Under the pieces are notes generated by a model. That model saw nothing but the letters and a program-made list of their open reading frames with translations. It ran no database searches and was not told the DNA's origin. Shown piece by piece: positions 60,899 through 64,000 of a DNA stretch of 64,000 nt. The stretch's first letter is position 1. Every line of letters begins with the position of its first letter. The translations under genes were made by a program, and so were the position numbers. Location of the stretch: positions 1-64,000 of the forward strand of contig NZ_HE578907.1 of assembly GCF_000321005.1 (NCBI RefSeq), written 5' to 3'. The stretch is from Anaerococcus senegalensis JC48. Its GTDB lineage: Bacteria; Bacillota; Clostridia; Tissierellales; Peptoniphilaceae.

Positions 60899-62008
60899 AT
60901 GGCAGAAATTTATGAGTTAAGAGAAATCATTGAAGAACTTGAAAAAAATCTTAATATGATTGGAGCTCATCTTGATCCTGATAATCTTTTTTTAGAAATA
61001 AAAAATATTGAAAAAGAAACCCTTAAAGAAAATTTTTGGGATGATAGCCAAAAAGCCCAAGAAATAATGGCTGATTTATCTGATAAAAAAGATGATTATA
61101 AAACTTTTACAAATTTTAAAGAAGAATTAAAAGATCAATCTGATTTAATTGACATTATTGAACAAACAAATGAAGAATTAGATAGTTTAGTTGATATAGA
61201 AGATTCTCTAAGTATTTTAAAAAAAGAAATATCATCTTTTAAAATAAAAACTGAACTTGATGGAGAATATGATAAGAATAATGCCTATATGGTGATTCAT
61301 GCAGGCGCTGGTGGACTTGAGGCTACTGATTGGGCAGAAATGCTTATGAGAATGTACACTAGATTTTTTGAAAGACGCAATTTTAAATTTGATATAACAG
61401 ATTTAAATAATGAAGAAGCAGGTGGTATAAAGTCTGCAACTATTCATATAAAAGGCTCTTACGCTTATGGATACTTAAAAGGTGAAAGAGGAGTTCATAG
61501 ACTTGTCAGGATTTCTCCTTTTGATTCTTCAAAAAGACGTCATACTTCTTTTGCATCGATAGATATTTTTCCAGAGTTAAATGATGATATGAGTGTTGAA
61601 ATTGATCCTAAAGATTTAAGAATTGATACTTATAGGGCAAGTGGGGCAGGTGGACAACACGTTAATAAAACCGATTCTGCTGTTAGAATTACTCATATAC
61701 CTACTGGAGTAATTGCTTCAAGTCAAGCAGAAAGAAGCCAAACTCAAAATAAAGAAACTGCAATGAAACTTCTTTTGGCAAAGCTTACTCAAATTAAAGA
61801 AGAAGAACATAGAGAAAAAATTGAGGATATTCAAGGGAATTACACCCAAATAGCTTGGGGAAGCCAAATAAGATCTTATGTATTTCATCCATACACTCTT
61901 GTAAAAGATCACAGAACAAATTTTGAAGTGGGAAATGTAGATAGTGTAATGGATGGCGATATTAATGGATTTATAGATGCTTATTTAGCAAAAGGGGGAA
62001 AGGAATAA
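60899..62008 (+). CDS. prfB: Peptide chain release factor 2
   Basis: Recognises UAA and UGA and triggers peptide release. SPF (ISPFDSSKRRHTSF, near 205) is the stop-codon anticodon-like tripeptide of RF2, and GGQ (ASGAGGQHVNKTDSAVRI, near 245) is the hydrolysis motif. Length (369) is normal. The gene reads straight through the place where many RF2 genes have a programmed +1 frameshift at an early UGA; here GCT CAT CTT GAT continues in frame. The ATG directly follows the secA stop, the common secA-prfB arrangement. Confidence 0.96.
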   Translation: MAEIYELREIIEELEKNLNMIGAHLDPDNLFLEIKNIEKETLKENFWDDSQKAQEIMADLSDKKDDYKTFTNFKEELKDQSDLIDIIEQTNEELDSLVDIEDSLSILKKEISSFKIKTELDGEYDKNNAYMVIHAGAGGLEATDWAEMLMRMYTRFFERRNFKFDITDLNNEEAGGIKSATIHIKGSYAYGYLKGERGVHRLVRISPFDSSKRRHTSFASIDIFPELNDDMSVEIDPKDLRIDTYRASGAGGQHVNKTDSAVRITHIPTGVIASSQAERSQTQNKETAMKLLLAKLTQIKEEEHREKIEDIQGNYTQIAWGSQIRSYVFHPYTLVKDHRTNFEVGNVDSVMDGDINGFIDAYLAKGGKE

Positions 62009-62046
62009 TCCTTTCCTTTTATTTTTATAAAATTTAAGGAGAAAAA

Positions 62047-63141
62047 ATGAAAAATATAATATTAACAGGAGATAGACCAACTGGAAAACTTCATTTGGGT
62101 CATTATGTTGGATCTTTAAAAAATAGAGTAAAAATACAAAATGAGGGAAATTATGACAAAATGTATGTTATGATTGCTGATGCTCAAGCTTTGACAGATA
62201 ATTTCAATAATCCTAAAAAAATTAGAGAAAATATTACAGAGGTTATGCTTGATTATCTTTCAGTAGGACTTGATCCTGAAAAAGTTACATTTTTTGTACA
62301 ATCTTATGTAAAAGAACTAACAGAACTTACTTTTTATTTATTAAATTTAGTTACCTTGTCAAGACTTGAAAGAAATCCTACTGTAAAAAGTGAAATAAAA
62401 TCTAAAAATTTTGAAACAAGTCTTCCAACTGGATTTTTAATTTATCCAGTAAGTCAAACATCAGATATTATTTTGTTTGATTCAAATATTGTTCCAGTTG
62501 GAGAAGATCAAGAGCCTATGCTTGAACAAGCTAGAGAATTGGTTAGGTCATTTAATAATACCTACAAAGAAATTTTTAGAGAGCCAAAAGCAGTAATTCC
62601 GGAAAATAAAGTATGTAGAAGACTTCCAGGTATTGATGGATCAGCAAAAATGAGTAAGTCATTAGACAATTGTATTTATTTATCTGACTCTAAAAAAGAA
62701 GTAAAAAGAAAAGTAATGTCCATGTTTACAGATCCTGGTCATATAAAAATAAGTGATCCTGGAAAAGTTGAAGGCAATGCAGTATTTACTTATCTTGATG
62801 CTTTTTGTGAAGATTATCATTTTGAAAAATATTATCCTGAATATAAAAATTTAGACGAACTTAAAGATCATTATAGACGTGGAGGTCTTGGTGATGTTAA
62901 AATTAAAAAATTCTTAAATAAAGTTTTGGAAGATTTTCTTGATCCTATAAGAGAAAGAAGATCTTATTATGCTAAAGATATTGATAATTTATTTAAAATT
63001 ATGGAAAATGGATCAAAAGAGGCAAGCTTATATGGTCAAAAGAAATTAAATGAGGTAAAAGAAGCTATGGGAATAAATTATTTTGATGATAATAATTTAA
63101 TTTCTGAACTTCAAGAAAAATATGACCAAGAGTATAAATAA
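62047..63141 (+). CDS. trpS: Tryptophanyl-tRNA synthetase
   Basis: A class I synthetase charging tRNA-Trp. It has TGDRPTGKLHLGHYVGSL with the HIGH-like motif (near 16), VPVGEDQEPMLEQARELV (near 150) and the KMSKS motif in GSAKMSKSLDNCIYL (near 201). Length (364) is a little longer than the usual 330. No T-box is seen; only 38 bases separate it from prfB, with AAGGAG before the ATG, so it may be co-transcribed with secA-prfB. Confidence 0.96.
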   Translation: MKNIILTGDRPTGKLHLGHYVGSLKNRVKIQNEGNYDKMYVMIADAQALTDNFNNPKKIRENITEVMLDYLSVGLDPEKVTFFVQSYVKELTELTFYLLNLVTLSRLERNPTVKSEIKSKNFETSLPTGFLIYPVSQTSDIILFDSNIVPVGEDQEPMLEQARELVRSFNNTYKEIFREPKAVIPENKVCRRLPGIDGSAKMSKSLDNCIYLSDSKKEVKRKVMSMFTDPGHIKISDPGKVEGNAVFTYLDAFCEDYHFEKYYPEYKNLDELKDHYRRGGLGDVKIKKFLNKVLEDFLDPIRERRSYYAKDIDNLFKIMENGSKEASLYGQKKLNEVKEAMGINYFDDNNLISELQEKYDQEYK

Positions 63142-63157
63142 TGTTTTATAAATTGTT

Positions 63158-63190
63158 AAAAAAAAGTGCAATATTACTTGCACTTTTTTA
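63158..63190 (+). terminator. Terminator after trpS
   Basis: AAAAAGTGCAA pairs with TTGCACTTTTT around a six-base loop, followed by further T. The right arm also contains the -35 box of the next gene. Confidence 0.88.
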
Positions 63191-63206
63191 TTTTATGTTT
63201 TATAAT
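63178..63206 (+). promoter_or_regulatory. Promoter of the symporter gene, overlapping the trpS terminator
   Basis: TTGCAC (63178-63183), 17 bases, TATAAT (63201-63206). The -35 box lies in the right arm of the terminator hairpin. Transcription start would leave a leader of about 65 bases. Confidence 0.7.
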
Positions 63207-63279
63207 GAAAAGGTAGTCATATAGAAACTATATATTTTACATAAAAAATTATAGTTAAAAAAAAGGAGTATTTAAAGAC

Positions 63280-64000
63280 ATGAGTAAATCGGAAAAGAAA
63301 AAACTAGGTTTAATACCTAAATTATTGATAGCGATTGCCTTGGGTACCTTAGCAGGTTTATATTTACCAGAATGGTTTGTAAGAATTGCCGTGACATTCT
63401 CAACTATTTTTGGTGCATTTTTAAACTTTGTAATCCCACTTATGATAATCGCTTTTGTTACTAAAGGAATTGCAGATCTTGGAGAGGGAGCAGGAAGATT
63501 ACTTGCTGTAACAGTTCTTATTGCATATACTTCAACATTAGTTGGTGGTTCATTATCTTATGTAATGAGTTCTAATATTTTCCCATCATTTATCAGCCAA
63601 GACCAAGTTGCAAAAATCCAAGCTTCAAGTGAAATTGAAGTTAACCCATTTTTTGAAGTACCAATAAAACCATTTTTTGATGTTACATCAGCAATTATTT
63701 TTGCTTTTATGATGGGTATAGCAATCTCATGGTTAAGAAAACAAGGTAAGGGAGAATTTTCTTACGGACTTATTGGAGAATTTAATGAGATAATTACTAA
63801 AGTATTATCAACAGCAATTGTTCCATTATTACCATTTTTCATTTTTGGTAATTTCTCAAAAATGGCATTTACAGGATCAGTATTTGCAGTTCTTTCAATA
63901 TTCTGGAAAATATTCTTATGTGTAATTGCTCTTCACTTATTATATGTATCTGCTTTATTTATAATAAGTGGTTCTTACACAAAGAAAAATCCAATAAGAC
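63280..64000 (+). CDS. Dicarboxylate/amino acid:cation symporter (DAACS family), 5' part
   Basis: The first 240 residues of a sodium- or proton-coupled symporter, cut off by the window end. It starts MSKSEKKKLGLIPKLLIAIA, followed by several membrane helices. FLNFVIPLMIIAFVTKGIADLGEGAGRL (near 47-74) is the family-typical region around the third helix, and AIIFAFMMGIAISW and TAIVPLLPFFIFGNFSKMAF fit helices 5-6. The substrate-determining C-terminal half is not in view; glutamate, aspartate, C4-dicarboxylates and serine/threonine are all possible. AAGGAG lies 11 bases before the ATG, a slightly long distance. Confidence 0.88.
   Translation, partial: MSKSEKKKLGLIPKLLIAIALGTLAGLYLPEWFVRIAVTFSTIFGAFLNFVIPLMIIAFVTKGIADLGEGAGRLLAVTVLIAYTSTLVGGSLSYVMSSNIFPSFISQDQVAKIQASSEIEVNPFFEVPIKPFFDVTSAIIFAFMMGIAISWLRKQGKGEFSYGLIGEFNEIITKVLSTAIVPLLPFFIFGNFSKMAFTGSVFAVLSIFWKIFLCVIALHLLYVSALFIISGSYTKKNPIR

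Overview
The window looks like a chromosomal segment of a low-GC, Gram-positive anaerobe. Base composition is strongly AT-rich, arginine is almost always AGA, and T-box leaders, a long-form HPF, DnaD/DnaI and the order DUF2232-gdpP-rplI-dnaB are all Firmicute traits. The arginine deiminase operon, a crotonase and the aro gene set fit an anaerobic coccus of the Peptoniphilaceae (Anaerococcus-like). The genus is inferred from gene content, not from a database search. Nearly everything is housekeeping, with a few accessory patches.

Layout. 1-1750: a 5S rRNA (end of an rRNA operon) followed by tRNAs Asn, fMet, Met, Glu, Glu, Val, Asp, Thr, Gly, Gly, Arg, Arg, Arg. 1800-8920: an arginine module, with an AraC-type regulator carrying two DNA-binding domains plus a B3/B4-domain protein, divergent from arcA-arcB-arcC and a YfcC-type transporter. 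This module is bracketed by identical copies of tRNA-Arg(TCT) and tRNA-Arg(ACG) (9086-9246). 9459-10685: HtrA protease. 10844-14522: ylxM-ffh-rpsP-khpA-rimM-trmD-rplS. 14606-19552: ylqF-rnhB-yraN-dprA-topA. 19603-23963: mscL, a Nudix hydrolase, an ANT(6)-like protein, a D,D-carboxypeptidase with a frameshifted start, tRNA-Arg(CCT), tadA and a VOC protein. 24225-25739: remnant of a phage-type lysogeny module (integrase N-terminus, lipoprotein, S24 repressor) with a possible small RNA. 25980-36197: hydroxyacid dehydrogenase, udk, glgB, apbE, DUF1846 protein, crotonase, lipoproteins and a phosphoesterase. 36375-39495: a cysteine-type T-box controlling an SsuABC-like ABC transporter. 39586-46496: DUF2232-gdpP-rplI-dnaB-GNAT-dnaD-dnaI (dnaI frameshifted). 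46506-48698: nnrE and T-box-controlled serS. 48699-49101: a structured non-coding stretch. 49102-53115 (minus): S9 peptidase, YihY, radical SAM protein, 5-FTHF cyclo-ligase. 53230-63141: hpf, the shikimate operon aroB-aroA-(CM-aroE-aroK fusion)-aroQ, then secA, prfB, trpS. 63280-64000: start of a dicarboxylate/amino acid:cation symporter that runs off the window.

How the parts work together. Arginine import, deimination and carbamoyl phosphate breakdown would supply ATP, and the divergent AraC-type protein is the obvious regulator candidate. The translation and secretion genes form conserved operons. The shikimate operon covers dehydroquinate to EPSP, plus chorismate mutase; DAHP synthase and chorismate synthase are not in the window. 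TadA would make the inosine needed by tRNA-Arg(ACG).

Most notable observations: the tRNA-Arg repeats around the arc module; single-base poly(A) frameshifts in two genes expected to matter (dacA, dnaI); the trifunctional chorismate mutase-shikimate dehydrogenase-shikimate kinase; the Cys T-box on an SsuABC-type transporter, supported by both specifier and discriminator pairing; paired 19-bp palindromes around the ylxM-ffh promoter; the decayed lysogeny module with a candidate small RNA; and the structured intergenic region after serS.
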